The notes beneath the pieces are model-generated. The model did not search any database. It was not told the DNA's origin and was given only the letters and a program-made list of their open reading frames with translations. DNA of 64,000 nt from Subtercola boreus (GTDB lineage: Bacteria; Actinomycetota; Actinomycetes; Actinomycetales; Microbacteriaceae), in NCBI RefSeq assembly GCF_003399645.1, contig NZ_NBXD01000019.1:112123-176122 (forward strand), written 5' to 3'. Shown piece after piece: positions 53,995-62,983 of the stretch. Numbering within the stretch: position 1 is the stretch's first letter; each line of letters opens with the position of its first letter. The translations under genes and the position numbers were made by a program.

Positions 53995-55025
53995 GACAGG
54001 TGCGCGATCGCCTTGATGGCCCGCCGGCCGTCCATCGCGGCGTAGGCGTCGCCGATGTTCTCGAGGTCGAACTCGTAGTCGAAGACGAGCCCCGGTTCGA
54101 TCGACCCGTTGAGCACGTCGTCGAGCAGGGCGGGCAGGTAGGCGCGCACCGGCGCAACCCCGCCGCCGAGCCCGATGTTGCGGGTGAAGGCATCCTGGAG
54201 GGGGAACTCGACACCGTGCGGAACCCCGACGAACCCGACGCGCGAACCGGGCCGGGCGACTGCGAAGGCCGTGGTGAAGGCCTGGGCCGTTCCGACGCAC
54301 TCGAGCGTGGCATCGGCTCCGACGCCGCCGGTCAGCTCGTGCAGTTCGGCGACCGCGTCGTCACCGCGCGAAGAGATGATGTCGGTGGCCCCGAAGGCCG
54401 TCGCGATGGCCTGGCGCCCGGGGTTGCGGCTCAGCGCGATGATGCGCTCCGCACCGAGGCGACGGGCCGCGAGCACGCCGCAGAGCCCGACGGCGCCGTC
54501 TCCGACGACCGCGACAGTCGATCCGGCGACCACGCCCGCGCTGACCGCAGCGTGGTGGCCCGTACCCATGACGTCGGACAGTGTCAGCAGCGAGGGCAGC
54601 AGCCGTGCATCCGGAACCCCGCCGGGAACGACCACGAGCGTGCCGTCGGCTTCGGGCACCCGTACATACTGGCCCTGGCCGCCGTCGGTGCCGACCGCCC
54701 AGAATCCGCCGTGCACACAGGAGGAGGTGATGCCGTGCAGGCAGTGGGCGCAGGTTCCGTCGCTCCACATGAAGGGCGCGATCACGAAGTCGCCGACCTT
54801 CAGAGCCGTGACCTCGCCACCGATCTCCTCGACCACGCCGAGGAACTCATGGCCGATCGGTCCGCCGCCTCTGCGTTTGCTCTCGCCGCGGTAATACCAG
54901 AGATCGGAGCCGCACACGCAGGTCGAGGTGACGCGCACGATCGCTTCGCGGGCATTCTGGATGACCGGGTCGGGCCGGGTCTCGACCGAGACGTCGAACG
55001 GGGCGTTGTACACGGCTGCTCTCAT
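53991..55025 (-). CDS. Zinc-dependent alcohol dehydrogenase (MDR family)
   Basis: 344 residues. Catalytic zinc Cys in CVCGSDLWYYRG (about 38) and GHEFLG (about 58); the structural zinc site keeps three of four Cys (DGTCAHCLHGITSSC, first Cys replaced by Asp). Rossmann loop VAVVGDGAVGLCGVLAARRLG (about 168-188). Oxidises an alcohol or polyol with NAD(P). It overlaps the nitrilase gene (GTGA), so both are co-translated, suggesting a catabolic pair. Substrate not inferred. Confidence 0.9.
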   Translation of the reverse strand: MRAAVYNAPFDVSVETRPDPVIQNAREAIVRVTSTCVCGSDLWYYRGESKRRGGGPIGHEFLGVVEEIGGEVTALKVGDFVIAPFMWSDGTCAHCLHGITSSCVHGGFWAVGTDGGQGQYVRVPEADGTLVVVPGGVPDARLLPSLLTLSDVMGTGHHAAVSAGVVAGSTVAVVGDGAVGLCGVLAARRLGAERIIALSRNPGRQAIATAFGATDIISSRGDDAVAELHELTGGVGADATLECVGTAQAFTTAFAVARPGSRVGFVGVPHGVEFPLQDAFTRNIGLGGGVAPVRAYLPALLDDVLNGSIEPGLVFDYEFDLENIGDAYAAMDGRRAIKAIAHLS

Positions 55026-55084
55026 AGACCAAGCCTAGAGCGCGCATCCGGAGTGGCCGGCGACTCCGCGTAGACTTCGTACCC

Positions 55085-55570
55085 ATGATCGTGGAGTCGC
55101 TGGATCGCCTTGCTGCCGGGCGGAACGCGACCTACCGCATCGCCGAAGACCTGCGCACGCATCCGCGCACTGAGCGGGCGTTCACGGCGATCACCTGGCT
55201 GCTCGCCGTCGAATTCGTTCTCGGCGTCGCCGCTCTGGCCATTGCCCTCGTGCTCACGCTGAACGGCCAGCAGGTTCCCTGGCCGGTCTGGTTTCGGGGG
55301 CTGGTCGTTCTCGGCATCACGACGACGCTGTTCTACTTCGCCTGGCGGGCACGCTCCGGTTTCTACTGGGCATACTCGAGGCTTCGACTGTTCAGCAAGA
55401 TTTTTCCCCTCGTGACCCTGGTCATCGCCGCCATCCCCGGCCTCTACCCGCTCTGGATGATCACCGAGCAGATTCTCTTCAGCCTGGTGTTGTTCGGCAT
55501 CGGTGAATACCTGTCGAGCGACCACATGCGGAGCGCCTTCAGCAAGCCCGACCGGGGGAATACGCGGTAG
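55085..55570 (+). CDS. Conserved membrane protein
   Basis: 161 residues. Helices at about 36-58 (ITWLLAVEFVLGVAALAIALVL), 70-90 (WFRGLVVLGITTTLFYFAW) and 105-145, with a basic loop between. No domain recognised. It is 21 nt upstream of the thioredoxin gene and probably shares its transcript. Confidence 0.75.
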   Translation: MIVESLDRLAAGRNATYRIAEDLRTHPRTERAFTAITWLLAVEFVLGVAALAIALVLTLNGQQVPWPVWFRGLVVLGITTTLFYFAWRARSGFYWAYSRLRLFSKIFPLVTLVIAAIPGLYPLWMITEQILFSLVLFGIGEYLSSDHMRSAFSKPDRGNTR

Positions 55571-55591
55571 AGCGAGGTGGTTTAACCCTCC

Positions 55592-55987
55592 ATGAGCACT
55601 CAGACCCTGACCCAAGAGAACCACGACCAGACGGTCGCCGACGGTATCGTGCTGATCGACTTCTGGGCCGCATGGTGTGGCCCGTGCCGGCAGTTCGCGC
55701 CGGTGTTCGAAGCGACGAGTGAGAAGAACGGCGACATCACGTTCGCGAAGGTCGACACCGAAGACCAGCAGGCGCTCGCAGCCAGCTACGGCATCACCTC
55801 CATCCCGACCCTGGTCGTCTACCGTGACGGCATCCCCATCTTCGGGCAGCCCGGCGCGCTGCCACAGCCCGCCCTCGAGGGTCTCATCGAGCAGGTGCGG
55901 GCCCTCGACATGGCAGAGGTGCGCAAGGAGTACGACGAGGCGCTTGCGAAGCGCGAAGCCGAGGGTTCTGCCGAGGTGGATGCATAG
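55592..55987 (+). CDS. trxA: Thioredoxin
   Basis: 131 residues, slightly long because of a 20-residue C-terminal helix (EVRKEYDEALAKREAEGS). The active site is FWAAWCGPCRQFAP (about 28-41) and the cis-Pro is in GITSIPTLVVYRDG. It reduces protein disulfides with thioredoxin reductase. No SigH-type promoter (GGAAT) was seen upstream. Ribosome site GAGGTGG at about 11 nt, followed by an intergenic hairpin. Confidence 0.93.
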   Translation: MSTQTLTQENHDQTVADGIVLIDFWAAWCGPCRQFAPVFEATSEKNGDITFAKVDTEDQQALAASYGITSIPTLVVYRDGIPIFGQPGALPQPALEGLIEQVRALDMAEVRKEYDEALAKREAEGSAEVDA

Positions 55988-56006
55988 CTGATCTTTTCTC
56001 ACTATG

Positions 56007-56043
56007 ATGGTGGGTCTCGTCTTGGGGAGACGTGACCCACCAT
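56007..56043 (+). promoter_or_regulatory. Extended hairpin between trxA and beta-amylase
   Basis: ATGGTGGGTC (56007-56016) pairs with GACCCACCAT (56034-56043), then a T-T mismatch, then CGTCT/AGACG and a TGGGG loop. It starts 20 nt after the trxA stop and ends 19 nt before the amylase ATG, followed by TTTCC. It may terminate trxA. A TATGAT hexamer at 56003-56008 overlaps its left arm, so it may instead be an operator for the amylase promoter. Confidence 0.5.
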
Positions 56044-56062
56044 TTCCAGTTGAGAGAGATCA

Positions 56063-57643
56063 ATGACGACTCAGCACCACCCCCGCTCGGAGCACCGCCC
56101 CACGCACCCCTTCCGCCGCCTCCTCGCGGTGGCCGCGGTCACGACAGTCCTGGCCGGCGGTGTCGTGTCGCTGCCGACCGCGGCGCTCGCGGCGACCGGT
56201 GACTCCCCCACCGTCAACGCCATGGCTCCGCTCTGGATGGCCGACTGGGCGAGCGACGGCCCTCAGTGGCAGGCCTTCACCCGCCAGCTCACCGAGTTCA
56301 AACGCATCGGCGGCACCGGCATCTCGGTCGACGTCTGGTGGGGCAAGGCCGCCCTCACACCGACGTCGTACAGCTGGGGCTATTACGACAAGACCTTCGC
56401 TGCCATCAAGGCCGCCGGCCTCAGCATCGTTCCGGTGATGTCGTTCCACCAGTGCGGCGGCAACGTAGGCGACGACGGGGACTGCAAGACGCCGATCACG
56501 ATCCCCTCGTTCGTCTGGGATCCGATGACGGTGGGGGGCATCGTCGGAACGCGCCCGGCCGACAACTACTACCAGAGCGAATACGGCAACATCTCGCGCG
56601 AGACGGTTTCGCCCTGGGGCCTGACGGCGGCGCGCACGTACCAGCAGATGAAGAACTTCATGAATGCCTTCGAAGACCACTTCAGCTCGGGCGCGACCGA
56701 TCTGCGGGGGTCGATCTCCGAGGTCGCGCTCAGCGCCGGTGCCTCGGGTGAGTTGCGCGAACCGTCGTACAACGCGCACGACGCAGGCGTCGCCGGCTCC
56801 CCGGCGTCGTATCCCAACCGCGGGGTACTGCAGACCTACAGCCCGGCCGCCAAGTCTTCGTTCACCGCGTGGGTGCTGGCGAAGTACGGATCGGTCGCCG
56901 GCGCGGCCTCGGCCTGGGGCATCCCCGGGCTCACGCTCGACACCATCTCGGCACCGAACGACCACGCGAACTTCTTCACCTCCGGCGCGTTCAAGAACAT
57001 CACGTACGGCAAGGACTTCACGAACTGGAACACGCAGAGCCTCGTGGGCCACGGGCGGAAAGTTCTGAACGCCGCCATCGAGGCGTTCGACGGCGCCTTC
57101 GCGAACGTCGACCTCAGCGAGAAGATCCCCGGGGTGCACTGGCAGACGATGTCGGCCTCGAGCATCCAGCGGGTGCCTGAGGTGGCGGCCGGCCTCATCT
57201 CAACCGACACCGACATGAACAGCGCGGCGACCGGCCATGGCTACCGCCCCATCCTGACGATGATCAGCGACGTGAACGTTCACGGCGACGGTACCCTGCC
57301 GGTCACCCACCACATCGTGCTGCACTTCACCGAGCTCGAGAAGACGAACCTCGTCGACGACGACATCTACAAGGGCGCCTATTCGGCCGCGGCCGACCAG
57401 GTCGGCTGGATCGCCGATGCGGCGTGGGACGCGGGCGTCGAGCTCAAGGGCGAGAACGCTCTGAACGGCGGGCTCTACAGCGATGGTGACGCGACCCACG
57501 CGGGCTGGTCGCACATCAGGCAGGCCTTCGACCGTGACCCCGTCCGGCGCTTCTACGGCCTGACGGTGCTGCGCCTGAGCGATGTCGCAACACCCGGAGC
57601 AGCGGAGACCGGCATGGCGAACTTCATCCGGGACTACAAGTAG
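56063..57643 (+). CDS. Secreted beta-amylase (GH14)
   Basis: 526 residues. N-terminal signal peptide (RRLLAVAAVTTVLAGGVVSLPTAALA; a twin-Arg precedes it, so Tat export is possible). GH14 signatures: ISVDVWWGK, the conserved MSFHQCGGNVGDD (about 130-142), catalytic acid Glu in GASGELREPSY (about 232) and catalytic base Glu in KGENALNGG (about 465). It releases maltose from the non-reducing ends of starch. No starch-binding domain follows. GH14 is mostly from plants and a few bacteria, so it may be horizontally acquired; the GC and codon use do not stand out. Confidence 0.93.
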   Translation: MTTQHHPRSEHRPTHPFRRLLAVAAVTTVLAGGVVSLPTAALAATGDSPTVNAMAPLWMADWASDGPQWQAFTRQLTEFKRIGGTGISVDVWWGKAALTPTSYSWGYYDKTFAAIKAAGLSIVPVMSFHQCGGNVGDDGDCKTPITIPSFVWDPMTVGGIVGTRPADNYYQSEYGNISRETVSPWGLTAARTYQQMKNFMNAFEDHFSSGATDLRGSISEVALSAGASGELREPSYNAHDAGVAGSPASYPNRGVLQTYSPAAKSSFTAWVLAKYGSVAGAASAWGIPGLTLDTISAPNDHANFFTSGAFKNITYGKDFTNWNTQSLVGHGRKVLNAAIEAFDGAFANVDLSEKIPGVHWQTMSASSIQRVPEVAAGLISTDTDMNSAATGHGYRPILTMISDVNVHGDGTLPVTHHIVLHFTELEKTNLVDDDIYKGAYSAAADQVGWIADAAWDAGVELKGENALNGGLYSDGDATHAGWSHIRQAFDRDPVRRFYGLTVLRLSDVATPGAAETGMANFIRDYK

Positions 57644-57673
57644 GGCTGAGGGCGACAGGGGGGCCTGAACGAG

Positions 57674-57706
57674 AGAAGCCCCCGGCCAGAGCGGCCGGGG
57701 GCTTCT
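57674..57706. terminator. Strong terminator after the amylase
   Basis: 14-bp perfect stem (AGAAGCCCCCGGCC at 57674-57687 with GGCCGGGGGCTTCT at 57693-57706) and 5-nt loop, followed by TCG. Faces the convergent small membrane protein gene. Confidence 0.8.
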
Positions 57707-57725
57707 TCGACGAATCGGGGAACGG

Positions 57726-57956
57726 CTACGCGCCGTCGACGTGGCGCAGCACCTGCAGGGGAATGAACACCCCGAGGCACACCGCCACCAGACCGGAGGA
57801 GAAGATCAGGGCACCGAAGTCAGGGAACTCGAAGGCGACTCCGAAAAGGAACATGCCACCGAGGAAGAGCGCGAGTGACACGATCAGGGCCACCACAGTG
57901 GTCACTCCGCCAGAGGTCTGGCGGGATTCGACGGGGCCTTTACCGAGCTGTGTCAT
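57726..57956 (-). CDS. Small conserved membrane protein
   Basis: 76 residues. Two membrane segments (about 20-45 and 50-68) with a polar N-terminus MTQLGKGPVESRQTSGG. No domain recognised. Downstream of ligD on the same strand with 21 bp between, so it may be co-transcribed. Confidence 0.65.
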   Translation of the reverse strand: MTQLGKGPVESRQTSGGVTTVVALIVSLALFLGGMFLFGVAFEFPDFGALIFSSGLVAVCLGVFIPLQVLRHVDGA

Positions 57957-57977
57957 GACTCCATCTTAGATTGCGCA

Positions 57978-60596
57978 TCAGCTCTCGCGCACCACATCGG
58001 CCGGCGACTTGTCGGCGCGCCAGCCGCGCCAACTCGGCTGACGGAGGTGATCGGCCGCCGTCCACTCAGCGAACTCCACCTCGCCGACAAGCGTCGGCTC
58101 GATCCAGTGCGCGTCGGCGGCGACCTCCCGCGGAGCATCCGTGAACGGGCTCGACGTCCGGCCGAGCTTCTTTACGGTGGTGCTGAGTCGTCGCAGGTCG
58201 GCGTCGCTGAAGCCGGTGCCGACCCGACCGACGTAGCGCAGGCCGTCACCGTCGGGGATGCCCAGCAGCAGCGATCCGATGCTGTCGGCTCGTCGTCCGT
58301 TGCCCGGTCGCCAACCACCCACCACCACCTCCTGGGCCAGGTGGTGCTTGATCTTGATCCACGAGCGCGAGCGCCTCCCCACGCCGTAGGTGCTGTCGTG
58401 CTTCTTGGCCATGACGCCCTCGAGCCCGAGCTTTCTGCTGCTCTCGAACGCGCTTTCGAAATCCCCGTCGAACACCTGCGGAACCTGAACGCGGGAACGG
58501 GCATCCGGAGTCACGCTCGCCTCGAGACTCGTGCGCCGGTCGTCGTACGACTTTCCCAGCAACGAACTGCCGTCGAGGTGCAGCTGGTCGAAGACGAGGT
58601 AGTGAACCGAGACCGCGCGCATCGCCTTCTTCACATCGGCCTCATCCAGCAGGTTCATGCGCTGCTGGAGTCGACTGAAGCTCGGGCGGCCCTGCGCATC
58701 GAATGCGACGATCTCGCCGTCGAGAACGGTCGAATGATGGCCGATGGATGCTCGCAGAGGTTCGGCGAGGTCGGGGTACTGGCTGGTCAGGTCGTTACCG
58801 TTGCGGCTGAGCAGCTTCAGGCTCGTGCCGTCGGGCCCGCCGTCGAGGTAGGCCACAGCACGAATGCCGTCCCACTTCATCTCGTAGGCCCACTCGGCGT
58901 GCTCGCGGAGGTCGGCCGCGGCACCGAGGGTGGCGAGCATGGGGGTGATGGGTGCGATGGGGGTGATGGGGGTGATGGGTGCGATGGAGGTGGTGGGGGC
59001 GGCCGACTCCGCTGCACCGGCCCGCGCCGCGTTGATCGACGGCGCCTCATCGTCGGGCTGCGCGGGCATCCCCCGGTGCTTCTCCTCCTGGGCGGGCGTG
59101 TACGTCAGTTCCATGCGGTGGATGAGCCAGTTCTGCTCGGCCTTGGATCCCCCGCCCGATCCGGTGTGGATCAGCACGAACTTGCGATCACCGCCCAGCC
59201 CGCCCTTCTTCGTACCGTGCAGGGTCGCGATGATCTCCTTGCCGTCGCGCCACTTCTCGAGGTCGTAGGTGCCCTCGTCCCAGATCTCGACGACGCCGCC
59301 GCCGTACTCGCCCTTCGGGATCGTGCCGGCGAACGACGCGTACTCGAGCGGATGATCCTCCGTCTGAACAGCGAGGTGGTTCACCTTCATATCGGCCGGT
59401 GGGCCCTTCGGGATCGCCCACGAGACCAGAACGCCATCGTGCTCGAGGCGGAAGTCGTAGTGCAGCCGCGTGGCGTCGTGCTTCTGAATGACGAACGTGT
59501 TGCCCGCACCCGGCCCGGGACGATCATCCGGAACCGGCTCGGGCGTCTTCTGGCCGTCGCGCATACTGCGATAGAGGTGCAGGCGGTCGCGCTGCGGCTC
59601 CTGCGGCGCCTGCGGCTCCTGCGGCTCCTGCGGCTCCTGCTGCTCCTGCTGCGGGTCTGGCTCCGCGGTTCCGTCGAACAGTGCCGCGAGCGGGTCTCCC
59701 CGGCGCTTCACCCGCGCGAGAACCTCCGTGAAGTCGAGCTGGGCGAGCGAGGGCGACGTCAGTTCCCGCCAGGTTCGGGGCGCCGCGACCGTCGGCTGCA
59801 TCCGTCCGCGCAGCGAGTACGGCGCGACCGTCGTCTTCGAACCGTTGTTCTGGCTCCAGTCGAGAAGCACCCTGCCCACCCGCAGCGTCTTCTTCATGTC
59901 ACTGACGACGAGGTCGGGATGATCGGACTCCAATGCCCGGGCCAGTTCATGCGCCACCGCAGAGACCTGGTCAGACGTCTGGCTGCCGTCGAGCGCGGCG
60001 TAGAGGTGAATACCCTTGCTGCCGCTCGTGACCGGCAGCGGTTCGAGTCCCATCCCCTGCAGGATCGTGCGCACGAGCTTCGCGACCTCGACGCACTCCG
60101 CCAGCCCGACGCCCTCCCCCGGATCGAGGTCGAGCACGAGCCGGTCGGGGTTTTGACGCCCGCCGCGCGGCCCGAACCGCCACTGCGGCACATGCAGCTC
60201 GAGGGCAGCGATCTGCGCCAGCCAGGTCAGGGTCGCCCGATCGTTGACCAGGGGGTACTCATTGTCGTGGTCACTGTGCTCGATCGTTCGACGTTTCACC
60301 CACGAGGGCGCCGAATCGTCGAGGTTCTTCTGAAAGAACATCTGGCCGGGATGCTCGACAGTGCCCACCCCGTTCACCCAGCGTTTGCGCGTGGCGGCGC
60401 GGTCGCGGGTGTGCGGAAGCAGGTACTCGGCGATGTCGGAGTAGTACTGCAGCACCTCCGCCTTCGTCGTTCCGGTCTCGGGATAGAGCACCTTGTCGAG
60501 GTGGGTGAGCTTCAGGCGGTGCCCGTCGACGTCGACCGTCACATCGGTCTTCGACGCGGATGATCGTGTGCCCGTTCGCCGCTTCGCTGCACTCAT
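57978..60596 (-). CDS. ligD: Multifunctional NHEJ DNA ligase D (POL-PE-LIG)
   Basis: 872 residues. Order: primase-polymerase domain (about 20-300: LTHLDKVLYPETGTTKAEVLQYY; PVTSGSKGIHLYAAL; LDLDPGEG with the metal-binding Asp pair), 3'-phosphoesterase (about 360-500: FVIQKHDATRLHYDFRLEHDGVLVSWAIPKGP), and ATP-dependent ligase (about 560-870: adenylated Lys in YEMKWDGIRAVAYL; YDDRRTSLE; KIKHHLAQEVVVGGW). This is the order of mycobacterial LigD. It joins double-strand breaks with Ku. GTG at 60611 is an alternative start, but the ATG has AGGATGGG upstream. Confidence 0.94.
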   Translation of the reverse strand: MSAAKRRTGTRSSASKTDVTVDVDGHRLKLTHLDKVLYPETGTTKAEVLQYYSDIAEYLLPHTRDRAATRKRWVNGVGTVEHPGQMFFQKNLDDSAPSWVKRRTIEHSDHDNEYPLVNDRATLTWLAQIAALELHVPQWRFGPRGGRQNPDRLVLDLDPGEGVGLAECVEVAKLVRTILQGMGLEPLPVTSGSKGIHLYAALDGSQTSDQVSAVAHELARALESDHPDLVVSDMKKTLRVGRVLLDWSQNNGSKTTVAPYSLRGRMQPTVAAPRTWRELTSPSLAQLDFTEVLARVKRRGDPLAALFDGTAEPDPQQEQQEPQEPQEPQAPQEPQRDRLHLYRSMRDGQKTPEPVPDDRPGPGAGNTFVIQKHDATRLHYDFRLEHDGVLVSWAIPKGPPADMKVNHLAVQTEDHPLEYASFAGTIPKGEYGGGVVEIWDEGTYDLEKWRDGKEIIATLHGTKKGGLGGDRKFVLIHTGSGGGSKAEQNWLIHRMELTYTPAQEEKHRGMPAQPDDEAPSINAARAGAAESAAPTTSIAPITPITPIAPITPMLATLGAAADLREHAEWAYEMKWDGIRAVAYLDGGPDGTSLKLLSRNGNDLTSQYPDLAEPLRASIGHHSTVLDGEIVAFDAQGRPSFSRLQQRMNLLDEADVKKAMRAVSVHYLVFDQLHLDGSSLLGKSYDDRRTSLEASVTPDARSRVQVPQVFDGDFESAFESSRKLGLEGVMAKKHDSTYGVGRRSRSWIKIKHHLAQEVVVGGWRPGNGRRADSIGSLLLGIPDGDGLRYVGRVGTGFSDADLRRLSTTVKKLGRTSSPFTDAPREVAADAHWIEPTLVGEVEFAEWTAADHLRQPSWRGWRADKSPADVVRES

Positions 60597-60618
60597 GGGC
60601 CCATCCTGCACCCCGGGC

Positions 60619-60643
60619 GTGTCAAGTCACTAGCTCTTGACAC
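60619..60643. promoter_or_regulatory. Symmetric palindrome between ligD and ku
   Basis: GTGTCAAG (60619-60626) and CTTGACAC (60636-60643) are perfect inverted arms with a 9-nt spacer. Each arm includes TTGACA, the -35 consensus, reading outward toward each gene. The distances to the two start codons are 22 and 23 nt. No matching -10 was found at 16-18 nt, so it may be an operator. Confidence 0.55.
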
Positions 60644-60666
60644 CCCGTCGGGCCACACTGGAGGGC

Positions 60667-61494
60667 ATGAGATCCATATGGAAGGGCGCGATCACGTTCG
60701 GGTTGGTGAACGTGCCGGTGAAGGTCTACAGCGCAACGGAAGACCACGACATCTCGCTGCACCAGGTGCACGATGCGGATGGTGGGCGCATCCGGTACCA
60801 GCGGGTCTGCGAGATCGACGGGAAGGTCGTCGAGTATGCGCACATCGACAAGGCCTACGACGACGGTGAGCGTACGGTGATCATCACCGCCGACGACCTC
60901 GCATCGCTCCCAGCGGAGAAGAGCCGGGAGATCGACGTGGTGGAGTTCGTTCCCAGCGAGCAGGTCGACCCGATTCGCTTCGACAAGAGCTACTACCTCG
61001 AGCCCGACTCGAAGTCGTCGAAGGCCTACGCCCTGCTGCGGCGCACCCTCGAGGAGACGGACCGAACGGCGATCGTGCATTTCGCGCTCCGTCAGAAGTC
61101 GCGGCTCGCGGCCCTGCGCGTGCAGGGGGACGTTCTGCTGCTGCAGACCCTGCTGTGGGACGACGAAGTTCGCGAAGCGAAATTCGCCAGTCTCGACGAT
61201 CATCCGCGGGTCTCCCGCAAGGAGCTCGACATGTCGGCCCGCCTCGTCGACTCCTATTCGGCAGACTTCGACACTTCGAAGTTCACCGACGAGTACCAGG
61301 TCCAGCTCAAGGAGCTCATCGATGCGAAGCTCGCGAAGGGCGACTCCGTCGATACCGACGAGACGTTTGGCGAGACGGAAGAGAAAGAGACCGAGGAGTC
61401 GGGCGGTGAGGTGCTCGACCTGATGGAGGCACTGCGGCAGAGCGTGGAGAAGAGTCGGGGAGCCCGGGAGGGCACGAAGAAGTCCGCGGGTTAG
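60667..61494 (+). CDS. ku: Ku protein (NHEJ DNA end-binding)
   Basis: 275 residues, the usual length of bacterial Ku. It begins MRSIWKGAITFGLVNVPVKVYSAT, then HQVHDADGGRIRYQRVCEIDGKVVEYAHIDKAY and IVHFALRQKSRLAALRVQGD, the core DNA-ring residues. The C-terminus after about 245 is an acidic then basic tail (GETEEKETEESGGE..., then KKSAG). It binds DNA ends and recruits LigD. The ATG is preceded by GGAGGGC one base away; an in-frame start at 60637 adds ten unconserved residues. Confidence 0.94.
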   Translation: MRSIWKGAITFGLVNVPVKVYSATEDHDISLHQVHDADGGRIRYQRVCEIDGKVVEYAHIDKAYDDGERTVIITADDLASLPAEKSREIDVVEFVPSEQVDPIRFDKSYYLEPDSKSSKAYALLRRTLEETDRTAIVHFALRQKSRLAALRVQGDVLLLQTLLWDDEVREAKFASLDDHPRVSRKELDMSARLVDSYSADFDTSKFTDEYQVQLKELIDAKLAKGDSVDTDETFGETEEKETEESGGEVLDLMEALRQSVEKSRGAREGTKKSAG

Positions 61495-61574
61495 TTGTCG
61501 CTTTAACACTTTTCTCTCGGGAGGGTTCGCTAACATCAGCCCCGAAACCCCTGCGAGAAGAAGAGGCTCCCTCC

Positions 61575-62291
61575 GTGGCATCCGGTAACAAGACCAGTCC
61601 GTCGTCGTCTCGTCCCCAGGGTGGCGGAGGGCAGTCCGCAAAACCCGGAAGCCCGACCGTCAAACAGGAACGCGAGGCACGGCGGGCCGAGAAGGTCGCG
61701 GCGATGAAGCGCGAGCAGGCGAAAGCCACGCGCAACCGTCGCATCGCCATCGGCAGTGGCATCGGAGCCGTCGCTCTCATTCTCGTGCTGGTGGTCGTCT
61801 TCGTCGTCACCGGATCGGGTTCGACACCGGCGCCCGTCGCAACCAAAGCCGACGGCGTGCAGACCTTCACCGGCCTCACCCAGAACCACGTGACCGGAAC
61901 CGTCACCTACCCGCAGGTGCCCCCGGTGGGCGGAAACCATGCCGCGGTCTGGCTCAACTGCGGCGTGTACGACCAGCCGGTGCCGAACGAGAACGCGGTG
62001 CACGACCTCGAACACGGGGCAGTCTGGGTGACGTACGACGCGTCGCAGGTCTCTGGCGACCAGCTCACCGCGCTGCGGGCGGCGCTGCCGAAGACCTACA
62101 TCGTGCTCTCGCCGTACGAAGGACTGCCGTCGCCGGTGGTGGCGTCGGCCTGGGGTGCCCAGATCCAGCTGACGGGTGTCGACGATCCCCGTCTCGCCGA
62201 CTTCATCACGTCGTACTGGCAGTCGCCGAACGCTCCCGAGCCGGGGGCGGCCTGCACCGGCGGGCTGACAGCGCCCGGGCTGGTGTCGTGA
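61575..62291 (+). CDS. DUF3105 membrane-anchored protein
   Basis: 238 residues, GTG start. Basic/charged N-terminus (KQEREARRAEKVAAMKREQ), one helix (about 58-80, IGSGIGAVALILVLVVVFVV) and an extracellular DUF3105 domain (about 92-235) with VTYPQVPPVGGNHAAVWLNCGVYDQPVPNENAVHDLEHGAVWVTY. The His/Cys pattern suggests metal binding. It is coupled by GTGA overlap to a DUF305 gene, a pairing common in actinobacteria. Confidence 0.9.
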   Translation: MASGNKTSPSSSRPQGGGGQSAKPGSPTVKQEREARRAEKVAAMKREQAKATRNRRIAIGSGIGAVALILVLVVVFVVTGSGSTPAPVATKADGVQTFTGLTQNHVTGTVTYPQVPPVGGNHAAVWLNCGVYDQPVPNENAVHDLEHGAVWVTYDASQVSGDQLTALRAALPKTYIVLSPYEGLPSPVVASAWGAQIQLTGVDDPRLADFITSYWQSPNAPEPGAACTGGLTAPGLVS

Positions 62292-62983
62292 GCGGAGGCT
62301 CTGATGCACCATCCGGTCGCACCGTGCGGATGCGCATCGCCATCGCCATCGGCGCCGTACTGCTCGTGGCGGTCGGCCTGATCGTCGGGCGCGTCACGAC
62401 CCCGTCGGTCACCTACCCCACAACCCTCAGCGCTGAAGCCGGTTTCGCCCGCGACATGCAGGTGCACCACCAGCAGGCGATAGACATGGCGATGACCGTC
62501 CGTGAGCAGACGACCGACCCGGAGATCCGTCAGCTGGCCTACGACATCGCCACCTCCCAGGGCCAGCAGGCCGGGCAGATGTACGCATGGCTCAACCTGT
62601 GGGGGCTGCCGCAGGCCTCCCCCACGCCGCAGATGACATGGATGACTCTGCCGACGCTCGATCAGAACGCCTCCGATCACGGTATGAACATGGGCTCCAC
62701 CGAGTCGACGCCCGGCGCCGGTGATGCGTTCGCCGCCGGAGCGACCATGCCCGGGATGGCGTCGGCCGCCGACCTCTCTCGCCTCGGAACGCTGACCGGC
62801 GTGGACGCCGAGAAGCTGTTCCTCACGCTGATGATCGCCCACCACAAGGGCGGCGTCGAAATGGCGAAGGCTCTGGACGAGCGATCAACCGACCCGAATG
62901 TGCTCGCACTGGCCAACTCGATCATCAAGGCGCAGACCAGTGAGATCGGCTACATGACGGAGCTGCTCGCGGCCCGCGGCTAG
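62288..62983 (+). CDS. DUF305 ferritin-like membrane-anchored protein
   Basis: 231 residues, GTG start overlapping the DUF3105 stop. One membrane helix (about 15-36), then two DUF305 halves with the His-rich motifs FARDMQVHHQQAIDMA (about 57-72) and LTLMIAHHKGGVEMAKA (about 178-194), and a Met/His-rich loop (DHGMNMGSTES). The pattern suggests copper or other metal handling outside the membrane. Function unproven. Confidence 0.9.
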   Translation: MSGGSDAPSGRTVRMRIAIAIGAVLLVAVGLIVGRVTTPSVTYPTTLSAEAGFARDMQVHHQQAIDMAMTVREQTTDPEIRQLAYDIATSQGQQAGQMYAWLNLWGLPQASPTPQMTWMTLPTLDQNASDHGMNMGSTESTPGAGDAFAAGATMPGMASAADLSRLGTLTGVDAEKLFLTLMIAHHKGGVEMAKALDERSTDPNVLALANSIIKAQTSEIGYMTELLAARG

